A stretch of 64,000 bases of DNA from Streptomyces radicis (GTDB taxonomy: Bacteria; Actinomycetota; Actinomycetes; Streptomycetales; Streptomycetaceae), in NCBI RefSeq assembly GCF_003626575.1, contig NZ_RBDY01000031.1:17533-81532 (forward strand), written 5' to 3'. Made by a program: the position numbers and the translations under genes. The stretch's first letter is position 1, and every line of letters starts with the position of its first letter. The notes under the pieces are model-generated. The model ran no database searches. It was not told where the DNA came from and saw nothing but the letters and a program-made list of their open reading frames with translations. Shown in pieces: positions 31,746 through 39,110 of the stretch.

Positions 31746-33104
31746 TCAGATGTTCTTGAACCGGTTGATGGCGCTCTCGTGTCTGGCCCGCAGCTCGGGG
31801 GCGCGCACGCCGAGCCCCTGCTCGGGGGCGAGTCCGAGGACGCCGACCTTGCCGCTGTGCCGGTTGCGGTGGACGTCGCGCGCCGCCTGCCCGGTCTGCT
31901 CCAGGGGGTAGACGGTGGACAGACAGGGGTGGATCATGCCCTTGCGGATGAGGCGGTTGGCCTCCCACGCCTCGCGGTAGTTGGCGAAGTGGCTGCCGAT
32001 GATGCGCTTGAGCGACATCCACAGATAGCGGTTGTCGTAGACGTGCTCGTAGCCGGTGGTAGACGCGCAGGTGACGATGGTGCCGCCGCGGCGGGTGACA
32101 TAGACGCTGGCGCCGAACGTCTCGCGGCCCGGGTGCTCCAGCACGACGTCGACGTCCTCGCCGCCGGTGAGCTCGCGGATGTGGGCGCCGAAGCGCTTCC
32201 ACTCCTTCGGGTCCGGCGTGTCGGGGTCGCGCCAGAAGCGGTAGTCCTCCTCGGCGCGGTTGATGACCAACTCGGCGCCCAGGGACCTGACTTGCTCGGC
32301 GCGGCGGGCGTTGGACACGACGCATACGGGGGTGGCGCCGCCGTTGATGACCAGCTGGGTGGCGTACGAGCCGAGGCCGCCTGCCGCGCCCCACACCAGG
32401 ACGTTGTCGCCCTGCTTCATGCCGGCGCCGTTCTTGGACACCAGCTGGCGGTAGGCGGTGGAGTTGACGAGCCCGGACGAGGCGGACTCCTCCCACGTCA
32501 GGTGCTCGGGCTTGGGCATGAGCTGATTGGCCTTCACCAGGGCCAGCTCGGCGAGCCCGCCGTAGTTGGTCTCGAAGCCCCAGATGCGCTGGGCCGGGTC
32601 GAGCATCGTGTCGTCGTGCCCGTCGGGGGCCTCGAGCTCGACGGACAGGCAGTGGGCGACGACGCGGTCGCCGGGCTTCCACTGGTTGACGCCGGGTCCG
32701 GTGCGCAGGACGACGCCGGACATGTCGGAGCCGAGGACGTGCACCGGCTGGTCGTGGTGGCGCGCCAGCTCGCTGATGCGGCCGTAGCGCTTGAGGAAGA
32801 CAAAGGTGGGCAGCGGCTCGAAGATGGCGCTCCACACCGTGTTGTAGTTCACGGCGCTGGCCATCACGGCGACCAGCGCCTCGCCCATGCCGGGCTCGGG
32901 CGTGGCGACGTCCTGGACGTGGATGGACTTGTCGGGGTCCTTGTCCGAAGTGGCCATTCCGTCGAACATCTCCACCTCTTCCGCACGCACCACCGCGCCG
33001 CGGTAGGAGGCGGGCAGCGGCAGATTGGCGAAGTCGGCGGAAGTGGTCTCCTCTGAGAGGACCGCGCTCGTTATCTCGTTCAAGCCGGAGTTCCCATTCA
33101 TCAT
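31746..33104 (-). CDS. ccr: Crotonyl-CoA carboxylase/reductase
   Basis: 452 residues, full length for the family. It reductively carboxylates crotonyl-CoA with NADPH and CO2 to ethylmalonyl-CoA, a PKS extender unit. Family motifs seen: FEPLPTFVFLKRYGR, GSDMSGVVLRTGPGVN, WGFETNYGGLAELALVK, WGAAGGLGSYATQ (cofactor binding), EHPGRETFGASVYV, YLWMSLKRIIGSHFANY and the C-terminal INRFKNI. The start is one of two adjacent ATG codons; I use the first (33102-33104), without a strong ribosome binding site. First gene of an operon with the tandem dehydrogenase, under a TAGGGG promoter. It matches the two TAGH-type ATs of modules 4 and D1. Confidence 0.97.
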   Translation of the reverse strand: MMNGNSGLNEITSAVLSEETTSADFANLPLPASYRGAVVRAEEVEMFDGMATSDKDPDKSIHVQDVATPEPGMGEALVAVMASAVNYNTVWSAIFEPLPTFVFLKRYGRISELARHHDQPVHVLGSDMSGVVLRTGPGVNQWKPGDRVVAHCLSVELEAPDGHDDTMLDPAQRIWGFETNYGGLAELALVKANQLMPKPEHLTWEESASSGLVNSTAYRQLVSKNGAGMKQGDNVLVWGAAGGLGSYATQLVINGGATPVCVVSNARRAEQVRSLGAELVINRAEEDYRFWRDPDTPDPKEWKRFGAHIRELTGGEDVDVVLEHPGRETFGASVYVTRRGGTIVTCASTTGYEHVYDNRYLWMSLKRIIGSHFANYREAWEANRLIRKGMIHPCLSTVYPLEQTGQAARDVHRNRHSGKVGVLGLAPEQGLGVRAPELRARHESAINRFKNI

Positions 33105-33145
33105 GTGGGCCTAGGCACCGGTCGATTCATGCGATCCCGCCGAAG

Positions 33146-33191
33146 CCTATACCGTCGCGTCGGTGCGAGCTGCACCCCCTACGCCCCCCTA
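33146..33191 (-). promoter_or_regulatory. Predicted ccr operon promoter with TAGGGG boxes
   Basis: In the 348-bp gap between ccr and the exporter genes. Minus-strand TAGGGG at 33191-33186 and 33181-33176; 24 nt after the second comes TATAGG (33151-33146), overlapping TAGGCT 2 nt further on. Either can serve as -10; the leader would be about 35 nt. Confidence 0.65.
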
Positions 33192-33222
33192 CACCCTTGC
33201 TGCGCTTGGCAGATGGCCTGGT

Positions 33223-33258
33223 TAGGGGTTCCCGCGGCGTTGTGCCCGCTCGTATCGT
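33223..33258 (+). promoter_or_regulatory. Predicted exporter (drrAB-like) promoter with TAGGGG box
   Basis: TAGGGGTT at 33223-33230, then TATCGT at 33253-33258 exactly 24 nt after TAGGGG. The predicted leader to GTG 33453 is about 190 nt. I see no riboswitch or clear attenuator in it. Confidence 0.63.
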
Positions 33259-33273
33259 CCGGGGACGAGCGGG
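33245..33273. promoter_or_regulatory. Inverted repeat over the exporter -10 region, possible operator
   Basis: Perfect 9-bp arms cccgctcgt (33245-33253) and acgagcggg (33265-33273) with an 11-nt spacer. It covers the predicted -10 and start point, the usual place for a TetR-type operator controlling an efflux pump. No repressor gene is in the window. Confidence 0.4.
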
Positions 33274-33452
33274 TCTTCCCGGCCTTCTCCCGTCCATGTC
33301 TCGTTGGCCGCGGCATTCCGCGTGCGACCCCCACGTCTCACTCATAGCGGCACCGTCCAGGGAGATTCCGGACGAGGGTGCGCGCTTGGTGCCGACCGCT
33401 TCTCTCTCGGCCGTGCAGCCCGCCGAAATCGCCGATCAGTAAAGGAAATGGC

Positions 33453-34454
33453 GTGGGAACCAGAGGAACAGCGGTGCTGGCCGAGGGGCTTCAGAAGATT
33501 TACAAGGATACGAAGGCGCTTGACGGCTTCGATCTCGCCGTCCCCGAGGGCACCGTGTGCGGTCTTCTCGGGCCGAACGGCGCGGGCAAGACCACGGCGG
33601 TGCGCATCCTGACCACGCTGCTGCGCGCGGACGGCGGGCGGGCCACGGTGGCCGGGTACGAGGTGGGCCGCGAGTCGGCGCAGGTGCGGGCGCGGATCGG
33701 GCTGACCGGTCAGTACTCGGCGGTGGACGACATCCTCACCGGGCGGGACAACCTGGTGATGTTCGGGCGGCTGTACCACCTGGGCAAGCGGAGGGCGCGG
33801 GAGCGCGCGGACGAGCTGCTCGACAGCTTCGCGCTGACCGAGGCGGCGGACCGTCAGGTCAAGACGTACTCGGGCGGCATGCGCCGCAGGCTCGACCTGG
33901 CGGCGAGCATCATCGTGGCGCCGCAGGTGCTGTTCCTCGACGAGCCGAGCACGGGCCTCGACCCGCGGAACCGGAACAAGGTGTGGGACGACGTGCGGCA
34001 GCTGGTGGCGCGGGGCACCACGGTGCTGCTGACCACCCAGTACCTCGACGAGGCCGACCAGTTGGCGTCGCAGATCGCCGTGATCGAGGCGGGCAGGGTC
34101 ATCGCCGACGGCACGCCCGACCAGTTGAAGACGCTGATCGGCGGCGACCAGATCGGCGTGGTGGTGCAGGAGGCGCGGGACATCCCCGACACGGTGCGGG
34201 TGCTGGCGAGCGTGACCGGGGCCGAGCCGAAGGTGGAGCCCGACCTGAACAGGGTCAGCGCGCCCGCGGTGGAGCGGGTGGCGATCCTCACGAGCGCGGT
34301 GCGGGCGTTGGACGAGGCGGGCATCGCGGTGGAGGACATCGCGCTGCGGCGGCCCTCGTTGGACGAGGTGTTCCTGCGTCTTACCGGCAACGCGTCCCCG
34401 GCGCCCTCGGCCGCCGCCTCCGACGAGCTGGAGAAGGAGGCCGTGTCGTCATGA
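33453..34454 (+). CDS. ABC transporter ATP-binding protein, DrrA family (drug export)
   Basis: 333 residues. Walker A GPNGAGKTT at about residues 40-48, signature YSGGMRRRLDLAAS, Walker B VLFLDEPSTGLDP and a switch His replaced by TTQYLDEADQL, all typical of DrrA-type antibiotic exporters; the C-terminal region has the family segment LRRPSLDEVFLRLTG. I start at GTG 33453 with AAAGGA 6 nt upstream. Upstream in-frame codons (to 33378) have no ribosome binding site. Overlaps the permease gene by ATGA, so they act as a pair. Probable role: export of, and self-resistance to, the polyketide. Confidence 0.95.
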   Translation: MGTRGTAVLAEGLQKIYKDTKALDGFDLAVPEGTVCGLLGPNGAGKTTAVRILTTLLRADGGRATVAGYEVGRESAQVRARIGLTGQYSAVDDILTGRDNLVMFGRLYHLGKRRARERADELLDSFALTEAADRQVKTYSGGMRRRLDLAASIIVAPQVLFLDEPSTGLDPRNRNKVWDDVRQLVARGTTVLLTTQYLDEADQLASQIAVIEAGRVIADGTPDQLKTLIGGDQIGVVVQEARDIPDTVRVLASVTGAEPKVEPDLNRVSAPAVERVAILTSAVRALDEAGIAVEDIALRRPSLDEVFLRLTGNASPAPSAAASDELEKEAVSS

Positions 34455-35284
34455 CCGCGCCCACCCCCGTGATCCCCCAGTCCGGTCTCGAACGCGTCCG
34501 CTGGGCGGTGTCGGACACCTGGACGATCACCCTGCGGTATCTGATGCACCTGTCGCGCTCGCCGGAGCGCGTGGTGGGCACGATGCTGTTCCCCGTGGTG
34601 TCGATCCTGCTGTTCGGCTTCGTGTTCGGCAGCGCCATCTCGGTGCCGGGCGACGGGAGTTACCGCGAGTATCTGCTGCCGGGCATGTTCGCGCAGGCGA
34701 TGGTGTTCGGCATCGCGGGCCAGGCGGTGGCGGTGGCCACCGACGTGGCGCGCGGCGTCAACGACCGGTTCCGCTCGATGCCGATGTCGGACTCGGCGGT
34801 GGTGGTCGGGCAGACGTGCGCCGAGGTGCTCAACGCCATGCTGGACATCACGCTGATGTTCCTGTGCGGCCTTGCGGTGGGCTGGCGCTTCCACGGCAGC
34901 TTCTCGGACACGGCGCTCGCCCTTGGCCTGTTGCTGCTGCTCCGGCTGGCCGCCACCTGGATCGGCCTGTATGTGGGGCTGATCCTGCGCGGCCCGGAGA
35001 GCGGCGGCGTGCTGATGCCGTTGATGTTCCCGGTCACCATGATCGCCAACACGTTCGTCCCCACCGAGGCCATGCCCAACTGGCTCGGCACGGTGGCCGA
35101 GTGGAACCCCTTGTCGGCGACGACGGCCGCGGCGCGTGAGCTGTTCGGCAATCCGGGGGCCGCGTCGACCGATGTCGCGTGGCCGCTCCAGAACGCCGTG
35201 TTGATGGCGACGGTGTGGCCGTTGGTCATTATGGCGATCTTCATGCCGCTCGCGGTGCGCCGCTATCGGCGGCTGTCGCGCTGA
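34451..35284 (+). CDS. ABC-2 type permease, DrrB family (drug export)
   Basis: 277 residues with about six hydrophobic segments: near 37-57 (VVGTMLFPVVSILLFGFVFG), 75-100, 125-147, 155-178, 185-203 and 245-268. The soluble N-terminus and the motif GVNDRFRSMPMSDSAVVVG match DrrB-type permeases. Start ATG 34451 overlaps the TGA of the ATPase gene, so translation is coupled. It is followed by a strong hairpin terminator. Confidence 0.94.
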   Translation: MTAPTPVIPQSGLERVRWAVSDTWTITLRYLMHLSRSPERVVGTMLFPVVSILLFGFVFGSAISVPGDGSYREYLLPGMFAQAMVFGIAGQAVAVATDVARGVNDRFRSMPMSDSAVVVGQTCAEVLNAMLDITLMFLCGLAVGWRFHGSFSDTALALGLLLLLRLAATWIGLYVGLILRGPESGGVLMPLMFPVTMIANTFVPTEAMPNWLGTVAEWNPLSATTAAARELFGNPGAASTDVAWPLQNAVLMATVWPLVIMAIFMPLAVRRYRRLSR

Positions 35285-35299
35285 GCCTCCCTTCCGACC

Positions 35300-35341
35300 G
35301 CATCGGCCGGATCGCCCGCTCGGGGGCGATCCGGCCGATGC
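35300..35341. terminator. Strong bidirectional terminator between the exporter and glycosyltransferase genes
   Basis: Perfect 18-bp inverted repeat (35300-35317 and 35324-35341) with a 6-nt loop, in the gap between convergent genes. It starts 16 bp after the permease stop. Confidence 0.85.
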
Positions 35342-35390
35342 CGCGTGTGAGGGGTGTCCGTCGAGGGCGGGGCCGGAGTCGCGGGCGGGG

Positions 35391-36767
35391 TCAGACGGTG
35401 ACGGCCACGCGGTCGGCGTACTCGGCGATCAGCTCTGCGGCCCGTGGCGCGCCGCCCGCCTCGCGCAGCGACCGCCCCACGCTCAGGGCGCGTTCGGTGA
35501 AGCCCGGCTCGTCGAGGACGCGCGCCAGGCGGTCGCCGATGGCCGCCGCGTCGGCGAGCCCGGTGTCGGGGACGGCGAGCCCGGCGCCGCTGTCGGCGAC
35601 CCGGACGGCGAGGTCGTGGCAGTCGAGCCACAGCGGCAGCACCACCATGGGCTTGCCGAAGCTCAGTCCCTCGCTGACGCTGTTGCCGCCGCCGTGGCAG
35701 ACGAACGCGCGCACATGCGGGTGCGCGAGCACGTCGAACTGCGAGGACACCCATGACTCGATCCGCAGGTTGTCGGGCAACAGACGCTCGGGCGGGAGGA
35801 GTTCGCGCTGGGCCTCGCTGAGCTTCCACAGCACGGCGCGGTCGGGTCCGAGGCGGCGGGCCACCTCGACAAGGGCGGTGATCTGCGCGGCGGATGGGCG
35901 GGCGATGGTGCCGAAGTTCATGAAGACGACCGACTCGCGCTCGTCCAGCCAGCGGCGCAGCCCGTCGTCGCCCGGCGCCTCGGGCAGCGGCGGCACGACG
36001 GCGCCGAGCATGCGCACCTTGTCCGGCACGGGGAAGGGGTACTCGAGGCCGAAGACCGAGTAGGCGAAGATCGCGGTGGCGGCGTCGATCCTGGCGCCGA
36101 CGTCGCCTGTGGGGTTGACGATGCCGAGCTTCTTGCGGCTCTCGACGAACGCCATGGCCTGCTTGGCGACGCCCCGCTGGAACGGCAGGGTCAGGAACCG
36201 CGCGCGGAACAGCCGGTTGCGGATCCGCTGGCCGCGCGTCATGTCCCGTGGCAGCCCGGAGAACGGCGTCGGGTAGCTCTTGGGGAGCCGGGGCAGGAAG
36301 AGGCCGCTGAGCGGATAGGGCACGCTGAGCACGAACGGGATGCCGCGCGTCATGGCGACCTCGATGCCGTAGACGGTGGCCGCGTCCACGACCATGAGCG
36401 ACGGCCTGACGCGCGCGACCTCGGCGTCAAGGGCCCGGTACTTCTCGGTGAACGACTCGACGTCGAGCGTCTCGCGGATGAACGCCACATAGCCGCGCCA
36501 GCGGGACGGCGAGGTGGTCGCCGCGTAGGCCGCGTCGTCCCACAGGCTCGGGGTCACGCGGCGGATGGGCGCGCCAAGGTCCACGAAGCGGATCGGTGAC
36601 TCGCCGCCGAGCGCCTCCACGTCGGGCCGTACGGTGGCGTCCGACGCGAACCACAGGTCCGAACGGCCGCGCGCGGCCAACTCCTTCGCGATGGTCAACA
36701 GGGGGTTCAGCTGACCGCGTGAGGAAATGGAGCAGAACAGGACGGCGCCCGGGGTGTGGTCACTCAT
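35391..36767 (-). CDS. GT1-family (UGT-like) glycosyltransferase
   Basis: 458 residues, GT-B fold. The N-terminal half has SISSRGQLNPLLTIAKEL, the acceptor-side loop of this family. The C-terminal nucleotide-sugar region has WVSSQFDVLAHPHVRAFVCH followed by GGGNSVSEGLSFGKPM and LPLWLDCHDLA. This differs from the DesVII/EryCIII type encoded next door and lacks the HAGAGGSQEGL form of OleD-like macrolide-inactivating enzymes. It may attach a sugar to the macrolide, either for tailoring or self-protection; donor unknown. No ribosome binding site precedes the ATG, and the predicted transcription start falls on the ATG, suggesting a leaderless transcript. Confidence 0.88.
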   Translation of the reverse strand: MSDHTPGAVLFCSISSRGQLNPLLTIAKELAARGRSDLWFASDATVRPDVEALGGESPIRFVDLGAPIRRVTPSLWDDAAYAATTSPSRWRGYVAFIRETLDVESFTEKYRALDAEVARVRPSLMVVDAATVYGIEVAMTRGIPFVLSVPYPLSGLFLPRLPKSYPTPFSGLPRDMTRGQRIRNRLFRARFLTLPFQRGVAKQAMAFVESRKKLGIVNPTGDVGARIDAATAIFAYSVFGLEYPFPVPDKVRMLGAVVPPLPEAPGDDGLRRWLDERESVVFMNFGTIARPSAAQITALVEVARRLGPDRAVLWKLSEAQRELLPPERLLPDNLRIESWVSSQFDVLAHPHVRAFVCHGGGNSVSEGLSFGKPMVVLPLWLDCHDLAVRVADSGAGLAVPDTGLADAAAIGDRLARVLDEPGFTERALSVGRSLREAGGAPRAAELIAEYADRVAVTV

Positions 36768-36773
36768 GCGAAT

Positions 36774-36830
36774 ACCGTCCGGGGGGGTTCACGTTCGCGA
36801 CAACCCCTAGGGGTGGCGCCGTTGCCCCTA
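36774..36830 (-). promoter_or_regulatory. Predicted promoter of the GT1-family glycosyltransferase, TAGGGG boxes 21 nt apart
   Basis: Minus-strand TAGGGG at 36830-36825 and 36809-36804; 24 nt after the latter comes GACGGT (36779-36774), a weaker -10. The box at 36804 is part of a perfect palindrome CCCCTAGGGG (36804-36813). A start 6-7 nt after this -10 would be the A of the ATG. Confidence 0.55.
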
Positions 36831-36862
36831 CCCGGCGGAGCCGTGCCACCTGTGCGCGGGAC

Positions 36863-36898
36863 TAGGGGGTTGGAGCGGGCTCCGTGCCGCCCTAGGCT
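36863..36898 (+). promoter_or_regulatory. Predicted promoter of the DesVII/EryCIII-like glycosyltransferase, TAGGGG box
   Basis: TAGGGG at 36863-36868 and TAGGCT at 36893-36898, exactly 24 nt apart. The leader to ATG 37009 would be about 105 nt. The plus-strand half of the CCCCTAGGGG palindrome lies 55 nt further upstream. Confidence 0.65.
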
Positions 36899-37008
36899 CG
36901 GCGGCGATCCGCCGGACGAGCCCGCACCGGTCTCCATCGTTCCGGGGCCCCGTTGCGCATGGCACCCACCCCAGGCGGCCCCTGAAGCCAGCCCACGAAG
37001 GAGACTCC

Positions 37009-38280
37009 ATGCGAGTCCTGTTCGCCACCGTGTCGGAAGACGCGCACTTCTTCAACCTCGTGCCGATGGCCTGGGCGGCGCGGGCCGCAGGGCACGACGT
37101 GATCGTGGCCAGCCATCCCGCCGGGGCGGAGAGCATCGTCCGCGCGGGGCTGCCCGCGGTCGCGGTCGGCAGCGACCACAACCTGTACGAGATCCTGGCC
37201 CAGTACGCCGGCTCGGCCGAGGAGCAGGAGGGCAAGGCGGTCGACCCGTACACGCTGCCCGACGAGTACAGGTCGTGGGAGTTCTTCCAGGGCTACTACG
37301 GGGCGATGGTGCACATCGCCTACGGCCTGCTGAACGACCCGATGGTGGACGGCCTCGTGGAGTTCGCCGAGGAGTGGCGGCCCGACCTGGTGATCTGGGA
37401 CCACACCACCTACGCGGGCCCGGTGGCGGCCAAGGTGGTGGGCGCGGCGCACGGGCGGCTGCTGTGGGGTCCCGACGTGTGGTCGCCGATGCGCGACCGG
37501 TTCCTGAAGCTCAAGGCGGAGCAGCCCGAGGGCGCGGACTTCGACCCGATGCGGGCGTGGCTGGAGCCGATCCTCGAGCGCCATGGCGCGGAGTTCGGCG
37601 AGGAGCTGATCTCGGGCCAGTTCACGCTGCATCACCAGCCGCCGAGCCTGCGCGCCGGGGACTCGACGACGGTGGACTACGGCGTTCAGTTCGTGCCCTA
37701 CAACGGCCGTGCGGAGCTGCCGCGTTGGCTGCGCGAGGAGAAGCCGACCCGGCCCCGGGTGTGTCTGACCCTGGGCCGCAGCCTGGACAGGGCGGGCAAC
37801 GACGGCGGACTCGTCGACAAGCTGATCGCGGCCGTGGACGGCCTGGACATCGAGGTCATCGCGACGCTTGGCCGCGAGCAGCGCGAGTCGCTGACGAGCG
37901 TGCCGGAGAATGTGCGCCTCGTGGACTACACGGCGCTGCACCAGCTGCTTCCGACGTGTGAGGCGATCATCAGCCACGGCGGTGGGACGACCCTGGTGAC
38001 GGCGATGCGCTACGGCGTGCCGCAGCTGATCGTTCCCCAGGTCGGCATGGGCGAGTGCCTGTACGCGGCGCAGACGCTGGAGGCGGCGGGCGCGGCGCTG
38101 CACGAGGCGGCGCACGCCGCGACGAGCGAGAGCCTGCGCGAGAAGGTGTCGCGCCTGGTGGGCGAGGAGTCGTTCCGGCGGGCCGCCGAGCGGCTGAGGG
38201 ACGAGATCGTGGCCACCCCGTCGCCCGCCGAGGTCGTGCCGGTGCTCGAGAAGCTGGCCGCCGAGTACCGCGCCGTCTGA
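37009..38280 (+). CDS. Macrolide glycosyltransferase, DesVII/EryCIII/EryBV-like
   Basis: 423 residues, GT-B fold, close in pattern to TDP-deoxysugar transferases of macrolide clusters: N-terminal MRVLFATVSEDAHFFNLVPM, GHDVIVASHP, GSDHNLYEIL, RSWEFFQGYY, WRPDLVIWDHTTYAGPVAAK, then QPPSLRAGDS, VQFVPYNG and the donor-site SHGGGTTLVTAMRYGVPQLI. Start ATG 37009 has GAAGGAG 5 nt upstream. Some members of this family need a P450-like partner (DesVIII/EryCII); none is in the window, nor are deoxysugar genes. Predicted role: transfer of a TDP-activated deoxysugar to the macrolactone. Monocistronic, divergent from the other glycosyltransferase. Confidence 0.94.
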   Translation: MRVLFATVSEDAHFFNLVPMAWAARAAGHDVIVASHPAGAESIVRAGLPAVAVGSDHNLYEILAQYAGSAEEQEGKAVDPYTLPDEYRSWEFFQGYYGAMVHIAYGLLNDPMVDGLVEFAEEWRPDLVIWDHTTYAGPVAAKVVGAAHGRLLWGPDVWSPMRDRFLKLKAEQPEGADFDPMRAWLEPILERHGAEFGEELISGQFTLHHQPPSLRAGDSTTVDYGVQFVPYNGRAELPRWLREEKPTRPRVCLTLGRSLDRAGNDGGLVDKLIAAVDGLDIEVIATLGREQRESLTSVPENVRLVDYTALHQLLPTCEAIISHGGGTTLVTAMRYGVPQLIVPQVGMGECLYAAQTLEAAGAALHEAAHAATSESLREKVSRLVGEESFRRAAERLRDEIVATPSPAEVVPVLEKLAAEYRAV

Positions 38281-38316
38281 CCCTACCCTCCCCCCTGGTC
38301 GCCCCGACGGCGTGAC

Positions 38317-38350
38317 GGCCGACGCCCCCGCTTCCGCGGGGGCGTCGGCC
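38317..38350. terminator. Intrinsic terminator between glycosyltransferase and pksD
   Basis: Perfect 15-bp GC-rich inverted repeat (38317-38331 and 38336-38350) with a TTCC loop, followed by CTTTGT. Just after it a perfect 12-bp tandem, ttgtcgtgtgcg, occurs at 38353-38364 and 38365-38376. It lies between two convergent genes. Confidence 0.85.
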
Positions 38351-38381
38351 CTTTGTCGTGTGCGTTGTCGTGTGCGGGGTG

Positions 38382-39110
38382 TCAGGTGGTGGGCAGCTTG
38401 GTCAGCCAGGCGTTGATGGCCTCGGCCGTGGTGGGGGCGTGCTCCTCCAGCATGGTGAAGTGGTTCCCGGGGACGTCCACGGCCTCGTGCGGCTGGCTCC
38501 ACCACGCCTGCCACTCCTGGGCGGCGGGGGCGGGTCCCGTGCCGTCGGACATGTACTCGGTGGCGCGGATCAGCAGGATCGGGGTGTCGATCTGGGCGGG
38601 GGTCCAGAAGCCGCCGAAGAGGCGCAGGTACCAGCCCATCGAGGTGAGCCCGAGGCCGTCCATGTGGCCGAAGCTCTCCTCGCGGTCGTTGCCCTCCTTG
38701 ATCATGCCCGGCCTGACCGTGTCGGTGACGTCGGACGCGGTGGGCGGGTAGGTGTCGAGCATGATCACGCCGGCGGGCCTGACCCCGGCGCGCTCCAGGT
38801 GGGCGGCCGTCAGATGGGCGAGCCAGCCGCCCGCCGACGCGCCCGCGAGGACGAACGAGCCGCTGTCGGGGTAGTCGGCCATGACCGCCTCGGCCTGGGC
38901 GCGGGCGAGCGCGTCGAGGTCGTCGGCGAGGGGCTCGCCCTCGGCGTAGCCGGGCGCCGTCAGCACCGAGACGTCGCGCTCGGCCACGGCGCGCAGGGCG
39001 GCGGAGAGCTTGAAGTACTGGTGGGGCCCGGCCAGGGCGCTGATGGAGGTCAGGCACACGAGGGCCGGTCCTTCGAGGCCGCGGGCGAACGGCGTCAGCG
39101 CGAGCGGCTT
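38382..39110 (-). other. Terminal thioesterase domain (macrolactone release)
   Basis: About 240 residues at the C-terminus of pksD. The nucleophile elbow is LAGASAGGWLAH (Ala where many macrolide TEs have His), followed by MLDTYPP for the acid and VPGNHFTMLEEHAP for the His of the triad. All three catalytic residues are present, so it should be active. Confidence 0.93.

Noticed and set aside
33296..33442. Possible 48-codon leader peptide (ATG 33296 to TAA 33442) ending on the exporter ribosome binding site, suggesting translational attenuation.
   Set aside because: No ribosome binding site for its ATG, no clear alternative hairpins, and a composition consistent with chance in GC-rich DNA. 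Worth reconsidering only if ribosome profiling shows translation.
33378..33452. Longer start for the exporter ATPase.
   Set aside because: No ribosome binding site; GTG 33453 has AAAGGA at good spacing and gives a normal DrrA N-terminus.
36804..36813. The CCCCTAGGGG palindrome as the true operator unit.
   Set aside because: It occurs only once; the other promoters carry single or direct TAGGGG boxes, so the palindrome is best read as two overlapping half-sites in a divergent promoter region.
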